Shown piece by piece: positions 1 to 10,064 of a stretch of 64,000 bases of DNA; position 1 is the first letter of the stretch; the number at the start of each line of letters is the position of its first letter. The translations under genes and the position numbers were made by a program. The notes under the pieces were generated by a model, which saw nothing but the letters and a program-made list of their open reading frames with translations, ran no database searches and was not told where the DNA came from. Source of the stretch: Ructibacterium sp965146665 (GTDB taxonomy: Bacteria > Bacillota > Clostridia > Monoglobales > Monoglobaceae); assembly GCA_965146665.1 (NCBI GenBank), contig CBCTHE010000006.1, positions 130,878-194,877 on the forward strand. The letters are read 5' to 3'.

Positions 1-1
1 G

Positions 2-742
2 GCCTTAAGCGGAACCGCGAAAAATATAGACATGTTCACTGCGGTTGCGATTCAAAACAATCCTTCAGTACAAAGAACGGCTCTGACGTTTTTGGCTGTA
101 GACGCAAAGACCGGAGAGATCAAACTGTTTACGACCCGGGCGGGGACACCGGTGAATACCGGGAAGAACGTAGTGCCAAACAACTGGTATACAGTAAAGG
201 TGCTTTTTGATTTAGACGCCCAGAGAGCGGAAGTGACGGTTTTAGACAAAGGAACCGGGGGAGTAATTGTCTCTGGGAAGAGCGATGTCAGCGGTTATGC
301 GTATACTCCGCTGTATTGTGTGAATAGAGTGGTGAATGGGTCTGATGTTCCAGTCAATATAAAAGGTTTCAAATTTTATCGGAACAGCACAGCGTTCGGT
401 ATTCCCACTGCTGTTTTTAAGAACACAGCCGGGGAAAAAATTGAGAGTGCACAGCCGGGAGACAAGGTGACAGTGGTACCGACCATAGCCAATACGACTG
501 GAACAGCAATGAATTGTACATTCATCACAGCGCTTTATAAATCAGATGAAACGCTGGTAAACGCCGATATAAGGGAATACAGTATCGCCGGCAACAATGT
601 CATTTGGACGCCAAACGCTCAGCCAGTCATGGAGATTCCAAACGACGGCGGAAGTTATACGGTGAAATGCTATTTGTGGGATAGTATGAACAGGCTCTTG
701 CCGCTCGCGGCTCCTGCGGAACTGCCGCCGGCTGTGGTGTAA
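2..742 (+). CDS. C-terminal part of a secreted beta-sandwich protein (5' end outside the window)
   Basis: The frame is open from the first base of the window, so this is the last ~246 residues of a longer protein. The visible part begins in the middle of a beta-rich, concanavalin/LamG-like sandwich (a run of alternating hydrophobic strands up to about residue 130). It ends with a second small Ig/FN3-like beta domain (about residues 135-245, a segment of the kind that extends cell-surface enzymes). There is no SLH domain and no catalytic motif in this part. It lies 158 bp upstream of the next large SLH protein on the same strand and is probably in the same transcript. The function of the whole protein cannot be judged; a polysaccharide lyase or glycan-binding protein fits the context. 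The only evidence for a lyase is its neighbourhood. Confidence 0.7.
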   Translation, partial: ALSGTAKNIDMFTAVAIQNNPSVQRTALTFLAVDAKTGEIKLFTTRAGTPVNTGKNVVPNNWYTVKVLFDLDAQRAEVTVLDKGTGGVIVSGKSDVSGYAYTPLYCVNRVVNGSDVPVNIKGFKFYRNSTAFGIPTAVFKNTAGEKIESAQPGDKVTVVPTIANTTGTAMNCTFITALYKSDETLVNADIREYSIAGNNVIWTPNAQPVMEIPNDGGSYTVKCYLWDSMNRLLPLAAPAELPPAVV

Positions 743-804
743 AGGCAGAGACTGACGCGGTGCAATGAAAACTGACAGGGAAATGGAAATGGTATAAAGA
801 GGGT

Positions 805-855
805 GGGCTGACGGTACGGAAACACAGCCCAAGGCCTATTGCGTGGGAATAGGCC
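805..855 (+). other. Tandem intercistronic hairpins
   Basis: Two hairpins sit between the first two genes: GGGCTG (805-810) with CAGCCC (825-830), and GGCCTATT (833-840) with AATAGGCC (848-855). Neither is followed by a T run, so they look more like mRNA processing or stabilising structures inside an operon than a terminator. Confidence 0.45.
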
Positions 856-900
856 ACATGCACCAATATGTTTGTGGACGATAAAGAAGAGGTGAAGCAG

Positions 901-3900
901 ATGGAGAAAAAGCGGATAGCTGCATGTTTGCTAACCCTGACGCTGGTGTTGAACCTGATTACAGCAGCTGCGTTTGGATCAGGGGCATCAGACGAGCCGA
1001 TAACCACAGGGACAGACGTACAGCAGCCGGCTGAAAAGCCGGAGTTAACCGAGCGGCCTGTGGAAGACGTGCTCACAGAGACAGCAGAGGACAGAGAACC
1101 GGCTGCGGCGCTGAGCGGCGCCGCAGGTGACCTCGCGCGTGGACTGACGGTGCAGTATAAGGCCGCGGCGAATAAGGGAGAATATCCGGACCGGTCGGAA
1201 GGTGCCGATTTAAAGTTGGCCACGGACGGAGATTCGAGTACGTACTATACGACAGGCAAGCTGAGCTTGGAACTGGATACGCAGAATAACGGCGGTCAGA
1301 TTATCCCTATGCTCGAACTGCCCAAAGGGACAAAATACAACATGGTGAGATTGCATTATGCACTGCCGGGAAGAACCGTGTCTGCGCCTTCCCGGATTAG
1401 GTTTGTATATGCACAAAACGGCGGTGCAACCGGCTCTTATCAAGACCTTGTCTCAGAGTCAATCTTTAATGTGAAAAGTCATGACCGGGCGGATAAAACC
1501 TTTAAAATCCCGGTCAGAACCGAACAGTGGCTGGGTTTCCATCTGAATTCGGGTGCCTCAGACACAAGGGGAGATTTTGAATTCAAAATCTATGACTGGG
1601 AAGTGTATTATAACGGCGCTCTCCTGAACACGCTGGAAATGCCGGAGAATGTCATGATTGACAGCAAGAGAGAGACGAGAGTCAAGATTACGCCCCGCAG
1701 CGCGGACGGGGAAGTCATGGAGGATCTCACCGGCTATGAATGGTCTTTTGCGGCCGTAAAGGGCTGTGAACGGATATCAGGAGACGCCGGGACCGGTGAA
1801 ATTATTATTCCGGCCGATGCCAAGACGGGAACTTATCGAGTAACTCTGACCAATATTGAAAGTCCGGAACTATGCGCATCGGCGGAAGCGGTCATCAATC
1901 CTGATCCGGATAACTGGGAGCAGATGTTCAATAAGCTGATCGGTCCGGCGACGATTCAGATTCCTGACAGCGGTACCGAAAGTGCGGTTTATCAGGCTTA
2001 TACAGAGGACGGAGAAGTGATGCCCAATCAGGAGCAGATCTCCTGGAGGCTGGACAAGGTATATAAAGGAGTTGCGTTGTCCGGTTCCGCAGTGACAGTT
2101 GAATCCGACGCGGATGAAAGTGTCATTCGGCTGTATGCCGCCTATGATGGCCATGAAATCTACACGGATATCAACTTAAAGCGGTCAAGATATGGGAAGG
2201 ATTTGGCCGCAGGGAAGGAACTGAAATATCTTTCGGCTGCAAATGCAGACCGATTTACCAATAAGACCGGAGAAAAACTTGCGACTGACAGCAATCCTGA
2301 GACGTTTTACACAACCGGGACAATGACGTCAGACCCGCAGAACAAGGGCGGGCAGATTATGCCGATGCTGACGCTGGATAGAGGCGCGAAGTTCAATGTC
2401 ATCAGGGTAAATTACGAGCTTGCCATGACCTCAGACGCGCCCTCCGGATTAAGGCTTGTCTATTCGCCGGTGGGCGGAGCCTCCAGCCAGTATGTGAATA
2501 TTGTACCGCCTGAAGAATTAAAAACGCAAAAGTACGACAAATTTATTAAGATTCCAGTGCGGTCAGAACAGTATGTAGGCTTTCATCTAAATACAGGGAC
2601 GTCGGCCACGGGAAAATGGGTGCCTGAACTCAAGCTCTATGATTTTGAGATATATTATGACGGCAGTCAGCTGAACCGCATTGAACTTCCATCCGCTGCA
2701 AGGGTAGATCGGGAGCGTGAAACAAGGGTTCCAATCACGGCCTTTAACGCGGACGGAAATGTGATGGAGGATCTCTCAGAGTATCAATGGTCAGGCAGCG
2801 CGCAAACCGGATGTGAAAACGTATTTTTAGATGCGGCGGCGGGAGAACTGGTCGTTCCGTCCAACGCGATGCTCGGTACTTATTCGGTGACACTTTCTAA
2901 TATTGATAATCCGGAGCTGAGCCTGAGTGCGTCAATTGAAATCGGTATGCCGCTGAGTGAAATGGGCGACTATTTCCATCACATCGGCGGCGCGGAGCAA
3001 GTCGTCATACCCAAGCAGGGCAAAGCGGAGCACAGATACAAGGTATATGACAAGAACGGCGCGGGGAGCGCATATCCTGATCTCGTTACCTGGAAGCTGG
3101 CGGAAGCGTATCCTGGGGTATCTTTAGACGGCCCGTCTGTTGCCGTTACGAATGAGGCCAAGCCGGGAACGGTTACCTTAGAAGCGGTCGTGGGCGGTGA
3201 CCATACAATTACATTTCAGATTAAGCTTGTGGAAGCATCGGCATCTACAAACGCCCTGATTTCTGAAATAGAAGGGGATAAATTTGTCGTATCTCCTTAC
3301 TATGGGGAGCAAGAGATGAATCAGGCGCAATACAAGGCAAAAACATATGATGGGATGCCAATTGACGGCGGTGTAAAGTGGTCGGTCAAAGCGGCACCCT
3401 TTGGCGTGACAATGGATCAGGATACCGGCATCTTGTCAGTGCCGCCGAATGTCAACGACGTCAAGGTCAAGGTGATTGCGGAGAAGGACGGACTGTGCGC
3501 TGAAAAGCTGGTAACGCTTGTATCAAGATACGACGGCGGCCCGAATCTTTTGCGGCTGCCCGGCGTTACAATCAACAAGTACGCGAATGAGAATACAGAA
3601 TACTCCTATGACGGCAATTTCAGTACGAAGAGTACGACCGCGATCTATGCGAATGCCAAAAGTGTCAATATGACCCTGCCTAAGAAGTACTTCATTGATA
3701 CGCTGCGCGTTTACAAAGACTTTGGAGGATTTGAGAACAGCTATCAGACCACCGCGCGGATCAATGGCACTGCATTTGGCGGAAAGGGGTGGTCCAATTC
3801 GCCGCTGGAGGCGGATATTTGGCAGGCAGGTCCCGCGTTCGAGTCGAATGTACTGCAGTATACCTTCATTCCGCGTGATCATGCCACGGACATTTATGAA

Positions 3901-6900
3901 ATGGAATTATACAGCTCCTACATCCGTTTTGACCGGGTGGACAGCAGCGCGGACCGGGTGGATATTCCATCCGGCGGATCCAATACTGTGCAGTTTACCG
4001 CTCTGGCGGAGAACGGTCAGCCGGTAGAAAATATCATCTATGCCGACGGAGAGACGCATACCGTGAAATGGGAACTGCTTGGACCCGCCGACGGGGTGGA
4101 AATTGATGAAAAGACGGGTTTGCTGACGGTAACACCTGAGGCACACCCCACGACGGTGACGGTTAGAGGGATCTATTTTGGCCGGATACGGGATAAGGCG
4201 GTTTCTGTCGGCGGGAGTTCTGATCCCGCCGTACTGGCCCAGATGGATTATGATTGGCTGACATTTGATAAATTAACCCATGAGGACGCCTCGAATATCA
4301 CCTATAAAATGATGCTCTATAATAAGGCGCCAAATGGTTCAACTGTCGAATGGACGAGCAGCAGAACGAAATACCTGACTGCGGCGGGGGAGGTTTCTCT
4401 GCCTTATACCGGCGGAGATGCGGACATTACACTGACGGCAGCGATTAAAAATGGCAGTACGGTATTGAACAAGGCGTTTGAAGTGACCATTCGTACCCCG
4501 GATGGGTTCATTGATAAAAACATTGTCTCTGACAGAGAGCTTTTTGGATTATGGGATCAGGAAAAAAACATGTGGGCAGTCACCGGCAAGCTGGATTATG
4601 ATGCGGCGGATGATTTTAAACCCATCGAAGAAGCGGTAAAGGCTATGGACTATGAACAGGCCAAGCAGCGGCTGTATGAGATTACAGTCAGCAGATTAAG
4701 GAATACGGATACCCCGCCTTCCATCTCTGCGTCTTACAACGCCCCTGTCACGGAAATCTATATGAACAGTACCAGCCTTTATACCACAAAAGCGGCCGGT
4801 TTCATTACTGTCGGCAACGAACGAAATTGGTACAGTACAGATGTATTAAGCCTGATTAAGGATGCACCAACTTCTACGGTGATTCTGCACTCCGAAATGA
4901 AAGAAGATGCTTTGGTGGAGGCAGACAGCAGGGAGAGTGCGTTTAAGCCATATATCCAGGTGAAACTGAAAAACGGGAATGAAATGAAGTTTGAAGCGAA
5001 GCAGGATACTACCCTCCGGGCCGGGTATTATGTGAACCAGAATTACGGCGGGGATACCACCCTAAGGGTTCTGGACAGCGGGTATCCCATCGACAGCAAT
5101 ACACAGCGGGCTTATCTGGGGTTTGACCTGAGTGCAGTCACCAATATGGATGATATTTCAAGTGCACAGCTTTTTATTCACGCTGAGAATATGGAGAAAA
5201 CGGGAAACAAAAGGCTTGCCGTTCTCTACTATGCGGGTCTCACCTGGAATGAGAATCAATATACTTGGGCGGATACAAAAGGATCTATGGCTCTGTATTC
5301 ATACAGTGGAACCAAAGGCGGCTTTGAATTCAGCTATCCGCCGGGAAGCGATCCAGAGGTGCTTTTGAACCAGATTGGACGCCTGTACCATCTGCATAAT
5401 ATCGCGTCAGGATTTGCCGCGACAAAGGATGAACGGTATGCCTATTCAGCGTTCAGCCTGCTGGACGGTTTTTACAACCATGCAGGTGAGAATAATTCTT
5501 ATCCAAGAGGGTTTGACGGCTATGAAAGGAATTCCCGGTTTATGACCGTCTATAAGCATTGCGTAGATTCCAAGTATATGACCCCGGAGATGACCACCTA
5601 TTTTTGGAAGCATCTTTGGGAGCTGCACAATCAGGCGGCGATTGACCGGGACCCGTTTTTTAATGCGGTTGCTAATATGATGATCTCCGTGACAGATCAG
5701 ACGATCACCTTTTTGTCGGAGTTCCCTGAGTTTCATGATACAGAAAAATGGATTGATATTTATATTGGCAGAATGCTGCCATTGCTGCAGGAGGTCATTT
5801 TACCAGACGGGTCCTATGCGGAATCCTCGGATGGCTATGCGGAGAGCAGTATCAAGACCTTTGCGGGTTCAGTGGAAAAAGCAGACAAGATCGGGGTCAG
5901 TCTGGGCGAGCAGTTTAATGAACTGATACACAAGAGCGTTTACTTTTATGCCGCTATGCATTTGCCGGATTACGGGCTGCCAGCCTATGGGGACAGCAAT
6001 CCAAGATCCGGAAATGGGTCGGACAGTTTTATCCTGAAGATGGCAAAGCTGTATCGGGATGATATATTAAAATACATGTCGGCAAATGGAAAAGAGGGCG
6101 GAACCAAGCCGGATTACACGAGTTTTTGTTTTACTGATACAAACCGGGCTTATATGCGCTCCGACTGGAGAGATGACGCACTCTATTTAATGACCAATAT
6201 AGATGACGCATACAGTTCCCATGGACATAAAGATGAGCTGTCCATCATTGCCTGGGCGTACGGGGATTTTGTGATCACCGACACAGGCCGGTACAACTAT
6301 ACCTGGAGCGACCCGGTCAACATCGAACTGCTCTCCTCGCAGAATCACAATACGCTGGGAAGAATTACGGATCTGAGCTCCGGCAAAGTATATATGCAGT
6401 CGCCCAGCGGAGAGAAGGACAAGTCGAAGGTAAAAAGCTGGGCCACGAGCTATGACTTTGACTATTTCAGCGGCAATACCAAAGAGGGACTTTATGTCAG
6501 CGACACATCCATGAAGACAGGATATAACCGGAAGATTCTGTTTGTAAAGCCTGATTATTGGATTGTATCGGATACCGTGCAGGACAGAACATCGGCTGGG
6601 AAGACGGAGAATAAATACGATATTATGTTCCATCTTCTGCCAGACAATAACCATGTGATAGACAATGAAGCGAAAACGGTCAAAACCAATTTCGCAGATA
6701 CCGCCAACGTCCAGCTGCTCTCGCCTGATATGGATACAGAAATCACATGCGAGACCGGAATTTATGCTCCGCAGAACGGATCCTATACCACCACGGACCG
6801 GATTGTATTTTCCAAAACAAAACCGGCCGCGGAGACAGTGACCTTTGACACGGTGGTCTATCCCACCAGGCCGGGGAAACTCAATACAAACGTATCGGTG

Positions 6901-8541
6901 GAGAGAATTCCAATGGACGTTTCAACCTCGGCAGCCTCCGCCATGCACATCAGCCGGGTGGAACAAAGCGGGACAGAGAACGACTACTATTACTACACCA
7001 ATGAAAACGCGTTCCAAAACTTAAGTTCCTTTGAGAAAAGGGAATTTGGCGATTTCAGCTGCAATGGTGAAATGGTGTTTGTAAGCTATGACGCAAAAAA
7101 CCGGCTGGACAGGGTTGAAATCGTCAAAGGCAATATTCTGACAAAGAATGGCAACCCAATTGTGGAAGCAGAGCGGCAGCTGTCTGACATGAGTATCTCC
7201 TTTGACAACAGTATCATGAAGGTATCCTCGTCCGCAGAAACGCTGGAAGAATTGGGAAATGTGACTGTGGATGCAGGCAGAACCGTTGAAAAGGTGATGT
7301 ACAATAACAGCCCTGTGACCTTTTCACAATATGGAGACACGGTTGTAATCGGCTCCAATACCTTTATCGTCGACCCGACAGTCCAGCATCCAGGCAGCGG
7401 CGAGCCGTATATTGCACTGCCGAATATTCACTTCGGCGATCAGTTCGCCTATGGCGGCAATACATACGCCGTTACCGTCCAGATTCCGGAGGGAACCCAA
7501 ATCCGGCCTATTGACGGCTGGGACGGGAGATTTAAGATAGAGGTTTTGTCCGCAAGCAATGGAGAAGCGGCCGCAGGCAGAGTGATGATTCATACAGCAA
7601 CTGGAAAAGCAATACAATTCATCACGCCCATTTCAGTCAATGTACAGGGGCACGCCTCTGCAAGCGTTGCGTTGGTAATGGACGGCAAGACTGTGACACA
7701 ATCGCAGGAACTGGCAAGCAAAGATCCCGGCAAAGCCAATCTGCGGCCTAAGAGCGCCGGGATTTACACCCTGCGGGATAACCTCTGGGTTATCACCAAT
7801 GAATGCAGTGAGCTGGTGATCGGCAAAATCAAGACGCCGATCCTGCCGGATGGACCGGGAGATGTCGGACAGGGCGGAAACCAAGGCGGAAACCAAGGTG
7901 GAAATCAAGGTGGAAATCAGGGCGGAAACCAAGGCGGAAACCAGGGCGGAAATCAGGGCGGAAATCAGGGCGGTCAGGAGCCGGACATCCCATTTCGGGA
8001 TTTAAGCGGTGTACCGTGGGCGGAAACTGCCGTGAATGCCTTGCATCAGAATAGGATTGTGACAGGAAAAGCGCCCGGTGTTTTTGCGCCGCACGACCAG
8101 ATCACCCGGGCAGAATATATCACGATATTAGTCAGAGCGTTTGGGTTAAAGGCAGAAAACGCGAAGAACGTCTTTACGGATGTTGCCGAAGGGGAATGGT
8201 ATACAGAAGCAATTTCAGCGGCAAGCGCGCTGGGCGTTGTGCAAGGGATATCTGAAACGGAGTTTGGGGTTGACCTGCCCATCACAAGACAGGATATGTT
8301 TGTCATGCTGTACCGGCTGATGCAGTCTCTGGGAATCCAATTTGACTGCATAAGGGACGCGGATGAAATAACAGACCAGGAAATGATCGCGGATTATGCA
8401 GCTGAGGCGGTGGAGGCCATGTACTGCACCGGTATTGTCAACGGCATCGGTGACGGCCGAACCGCGCCTGAAGCAACAGCCGAAAGGGCGGAGGCGGCCA
8501 AAATTATCTATGAGGTATTAGTGAAATCCGGCAGGCTATGA
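901..8541 (+). CDS. Giant SLH-anchored heparinase II/III-type polysaccharide lyase
   Basis: This is a 2546-aa secreted enzyme. The start at 901 is preferred because AGAGGTG lies just upstream and a signal peptide follows (KKR, then a Leu-rich core to about residue 30); an in-frame ATG at 868 lacks a ribosome site. Order of domains: two copies of a ~350-residue discoidin-like plus Ig-like block (about 77-433 and 434-780), further Ig-like and discoidin-like domains (about 780-1340), and a DNRLRE/CBM96-like domain (about 1350-1463). Next come an alpha-toroid and a heparinase II/III beta-sandwich with the SHGHKDE motif (His1774/His1776), then a (GGNQ)8 linker and three SLH domains (about 2361-2546). 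Heparinase II/III-fold enzymes cleave uronic-acid polysaccharides by beta-elimination. The PL family and substrate cannot be assigned by eye. SLH domains hold such enzymes on secondary cell-wall polymers, so it should act at the cell surface. Confidence 0.85.
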   Translation: MEKKRIAACLLTLTLVLNLITAAAFGSGASDEPITTGTDVQQPAEKPELTERPVEDVLTETAEDREPAAALSGAAGDLARGLTVQYKAAANKGEYPDRSEGADLKLATDGDSSTYYTTGKLSLELDTQNNGGQIIPMLELPKGTKYNMVRLHYALPGRTVSAPSRIRFVYAQNGGATGSYQDLVSESIFNVKSHDRADKTFKIPVRTEQWLGFHLNSGASDTRGDFEFKIYDWEVYYNGALLNTLEMPENVMIDSKRETRVKITPRSADGEVMEDLTGYEWSFAAVKGCERISGDAGTGEIIIPADAKTGTYRVTLTNIESPELCASAEAVINPDPDNWEQMFNKLIGPATIQIPDSGTESAVYQAYTEDGEVMPNQEQISWRLDKVYKGVALSGSAVTVESDADESVIRLYAAYDGHEIYTDINLKRSRYGKDLAAGKELKYLSAANADRFTNKTGEKLATDSNPETFYTTGTMTSDPQNKGGQIMPMLTLDRGAKFNVIRVNYELAMTSDAPSGLRLVYSPVGGASSQYVNIVPPEELKTQKYDKFIKIPVRSEQYVGFHLNTGTSATGKWVPELKLYDFEIYYDGSQLNRIELPSAARVDRERETRVPITAFNADGNVMEDLSEYQWSGSAQTGCENVFLDAAAGELVVPSNAMLGTYSVTLSNIDNPELSLSASIEIGMPLSEMGDYFHHIGGAEQVVIPKQGKAEHRYKVYDKNGAGSAYPDLVTWKLAEAYPGVSLDGPSVAVTNEAKPGTVTLEAVVGGDHTITFQIKLVEASASTNALISEIEGDKFVVSPYYGEQEMNQAQYKAKTYDGMPIDGGVKWSVKAAPFGVTMDQDTGILSVPPNVNDVKVKVIAEKDGLCAEKLVTLVSRYDGGPNLLRLPGVTINKYANENTEYSYDGNFSTKSTTAIYANAKSVNMTLPKKYFIDTLRVYKDFGGFENSYQTTARINGTAFGGKGWSNSPLEADIWQAGPAFESNVLQYTFIPRDHATDIYEMELYSSYIRFDRVDSSADRVDIPSGGSNTVQFTALAENGQPVENIIYADGETHTVKWELLGPADGVEIDEKTGLLTVTPEAHPTTVTVRGIYFGRIRDKAVSVGGSSDPAVLAQMDYDWLTFDKLTHEDASNITYKMMLYNKAPNGSTVEWTSSRTKYLTAAGEVSLPYTGGDADITLTAAIKNGSTVLNKAFEVTIRTPDGFIDKNIVSDRELFGLWDQEKNMWAVTGKLDYDAADDFKPIEEAVKAMDYEQAKQRLYEITVSRLRNTDTPPSISASYNAPVTEIYMNSTSLYTTKAAGFITVGNERNWYSTDVLSLIKDAPTSTVILHSEMKEDALVEADSRESAFKPYIQVKLKNGNEMKFEAKQDTTLRAGYYVNQNYGGDTTLRVLDSGYPIDSNTQRAYLGFDLSAVTNMDDISSAQLFIHAENMEKTGNKRLAVLYYAGLTWNENQYTWADTKGSMALYSYSGTKGGFEFSYPPGSDPEVLLNQIGRLYHLHNIASGFAATKDERYAYSAFSLLDGFYNHAGENNSYPRGFDGYERNSRFMTVYKHCVDSKYMTPEMTTYFWKHLWELHNQAAIDRDPFFNAVANMMISVTDQTITFLSEFPEFHDTEKWIDIYIGRMLPLLQEVILPDGSYAESSDGYAESSIKTFAGSVEKADKIGVSLGEQFNELIHKSVYFYAAMHLPDYGLPAYGDSNPRSGNGSDSFILKMAKLYRDDILKYMSANGKEGGTKPDYTSFCFTDTNRAYMRSDWRDDALYLMTNIDDAYSSHGHKDELSIIAWAYGDFVITDTGRYNYTWSDPVNIELLSSQNHNTLGRITDLSSGKVYMQSPSGEKDKSKVKSWATSYDFDYFSGNTKEGLYVSDTSMKTGYNRKILFVKPDYWIVSDTVQDRTSAGKTENKYDIMFHLLPDNNHVIDNEAKTVKTNFADTANVQLLSPDMDTEITCETGIYAPQNGSYTTTDRIVFSKTKPAAETVTFDTVVYPTRPGKLNTNVSVERIPMDVSTSAASAMHISRVEQSGTENDYYYYTNENAFQNLSSFEKREFGDFSCNGEMVFVSYDAKNRLDRVEIVKGNILTKNGNPIVEAERQLSDMSISFDNSIMKVSSSAETLEELGNVTVDAGRTVEKVMYNNSPVTFSQYGDTVVIGSNTFIVDPTVQHPGSGEPYIALPNIHFGDQFAYGGNTYAVTVQIPEGTQIRPIDGWDGRFKIEVLSASNGEAAAGRVMIHTATGKAIQFITPISVNVQGHASASVALVMDGKTVTQSQELASKDPGKANLRPKSAGIYTLRDNLWVITNECSELVIGKIKTPILPDGPGDVGQGGNQGGNQGGNQGGNQGGNQGGNQGGNQGGNQGGQEPDIPFRDLSGVPWAETAVNALHQNRIVTGKAPGVFAPHDQITRAEYITILVRAFGLKAENAKNVFTDVAEGEWYTEAISAASALGVVQGISETEFGVDLPITRQDMFVMLYRLMQSLGIQFDCIRDADEITDQEMIADYAAEAVEAMYCTGIVNGIGDGRTAPEATAERAEAAKIIYEVLVKSGRL
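1129..3240 (+). repeat. Tandem ~350-codon internal duplication
   Basis: Codons at 1129-2199 and 2200-3240 encode two diverged copies of the same block. Shared landmarks in order are the YYTTG / FYTTG stretch, GGQIIPML / GGQIMPML, KIPVRTEQ / KIPVRSEQ, GFHLN, RETRV, and NIESPEL / NIDNPEL. Each copy is a discoidin-like domain followed by two Ig-like domains. Confidence 0.85.
7873..7968 (+). repeat. 12-bp minisatellite encoding (GGNQ)8
   Basis: There are eight perfect-length copies of a 12-bp unit (GGNGGAAAYCAR), followed by a partial copy. They form a flexible Gly-Asn-Gln linker just before the SLH domains. Copies differ only at synonymous third positions, so the unit can expand or contract in frame. 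Confidence 0.95.
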
Positions 8542-8613
8542 GATAATTTAGATGGTTATTGCAGATAAAAAATCGGCTTTTCTGCTGTGTGTATAAAAAG
8601 CGCGACAGCAAAC

Positions 8614-8649
8614 GGGGATTGAACTGCCGGAAAAGCGGTTCAACTCCCC
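8614..8649 (+). other. Intercistronic hairpin upstream of the GH29 gene
   Basis: A hairpin (arms 8614-8629 and 8636-8649, with TTGAAC pairing GTTCAA and a G run pairing a C run) lies just before the ribosome-binding site TTGGAGGAG. No T tract follows, so it may mark mRNA processing between a surface-protein gene and an intracellular-enzyme gene. Confidence 0.4.
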
Positions 8650-8675
8650 CGGCTGATTGATTTGGAGGAGAACAA

Positions 8676-10031
8676 ATGAGTCAATTCAAGGTAGATGAGG
8701 CAATTTTAAACGGCGTACATCATTACAGCGGTGAGGAGGACTATGTTGCCCCGCCCTGGGAGGTGGCGGAAAAGCTGGAGTGGTTTCAGGATCAGAAGCT
8801 GGCTTTGATGGTACATATGGGGCTGTACTGCGAGATTGGAACAACAGCTTCCTGGGGACTTTCAGATCATGACGCCGCATGGTCCAGAAAGGACTTTGCG
8901 GATCACCCAATCAGCGGGCGGGAATACAGGGATATGTACTTCAACCTGAACAAGTCCTTTAACCCTGTGCGGTTTGACCCAAAAGAGTGGGCGTCGCTTG
9001 CCGCCGACAATGGCTTTCGGTATCTGATTTTTACAACTAAGCACCATGACGGCTTCTGCCTGTGGGACACCAGGGAGACCCAATATAAGACCACGTCGTT
9101 TGACTGTCCGTATTCCAGCAATCGGAATGCCGATATTGTCAGAAGCGTGTTTGACGCCTTTCGAGAGAAAGGGCTGGGAATCGCGGCATACTTTTCAAAG
9201 CCCGACTGGCATAGCCCATACTATTGGGCGGAGGGCATGGCACACAGCGAACCCACCTGGCGGATGACTTCGTATGACCCGGAGGAATATCCGGAATTGT
9301 GGGAGAAATTTGTGCAGTATACGCAGAAGCAGATACTGGAGTTGACGACACAATACGGTGATGTTGACATCCTGTGGCTGGATGGCGGTCAGGTCCGGCC
9401 GGATACCGGGCTGGATATCCGGCTCAGCGAGGCGGTAGAACAGGCGCGCCGCGTCAAGCCTGACTTGATCGTTGCCGACAGAACGGTCGGCGGAGCGTTT
9501 GAAAATTACGTCACACCGGAACAGACGGTGCCGGATGCGGCCATGAAGATCCCCTGGGAGAGCAATGTCTCGCTTGGCGAAAGCTATACCTACCGGTTCG
9601 ATGATACCTACAAAAGCTTGAATACGGTGATCCGGCTTTTGATAGACGTCGTCTGCAAGGGCGGCAATCTGGCGCTTAACATCTCGCCTCAGCCGGATGG
9701 CCGTCTGCCCAAGCCAGGGATTGAAATTATGAAGGGCATCGGAAACTGGATGAAAAAATACGGCGAGGCGATCTATCAAACCCGGATCTGCGCGCCGTAT
9801 AAAAAAGACAATGTGGCGTTTACCAGGAACAGCCGGAATGTGTTTGCGTTTGTTCTGTCCGAAGATGGAAAAACCTATACGGATGCTGTGATACCATACT
9901 GTGAAGCTGTTTCAGAAGTTGAACTGATGAACACGCGCCAGCACACCGCATTTGAAAGAGTGCCGGAAGGGCTCAGAGTCAAATTTGATCCTATTCGTGA
10001 TGAAATTGCCCTTGTCTTCAAGCTGGTCTAA
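8676..10031 (+). CDS. GH29 alpha-L-fucosidase, intracellular
   Basis: The 451-aa protein has the family layout of GH29, a retaining exo-fucosidase that frees L-fucose from glycans. There is a (beta/alpha)8 barrel with the opening WFQDQKLALMVHMGLY (usually K-F-G-x-F-x-H-W-G), then the TTKHHDGFCLWDT motif. The nucleophile strand is DILWLDGGQ (Asp236). CKGGNLALNISP and a small C-terminal beta domain follow. No signal peptide is present, so it should act on imported oligosaccharides. The start at 8676 has GGAGGAG six bases upstream. It sits between two heparinase-type genes in one transcript, which hints that the target glycan carries fucose. The fucose specificity is inferred from the family; the diverged H-M-G opening leaves room for a related 6-deoxy sugar or galactose substrate. 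Confidence 0.8.
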   Translation: MSQFKVDEAILNGVHHYSGEEDYVAPPWEVAEKLEWFQDQKLALMVHMGLYCEIGTTASWGLSDHDAAWSRKDFADHPISGREYRDMYFNLNKSFNPVRFDPKEWASLAADNGFRYLIFTTKHHDGFCLWDTRETQYKTTSFDCPYSSNRNADIVRSVFDAFREKGLGIAAYFSKPDWHSPYYWAEGMAHSEPTWRMTSYDPEEYPELWEKFVQYTQKQILELTTQYGDVDILWLDGGQVRPDTGLDIRLSEAVEQARRVKPDLIVADRTVGGAFENYVTPEQTVPDAAMKIPWESNVSLGESYTYRFDDTYKSLNTVIRLLIDVVCKGGNLALNISPQPDGRLPKPGIEIMKGIGNWMKKYGEAIYQTRICAPYKKDNVAFTRNSRNVFAFVLSEDGKTYTDAVIPYCEAVSEVELMNTRQHTAFERVPEGLRVKFDPIRDEIALVFKLV

Positions 10032-10064
10032 AGGAAAAGCAATTCGTATGGGGAGGCATGACGG

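Noticed and set aside
7633..7932. Open frame on the - strand across the GGNQ linker, with ALVSAL-like repeats
   Set aside because: It is the antisense of the 12-bp minisatellite inside a clear SLH enzyme gene; no ribosome site and no independent support.
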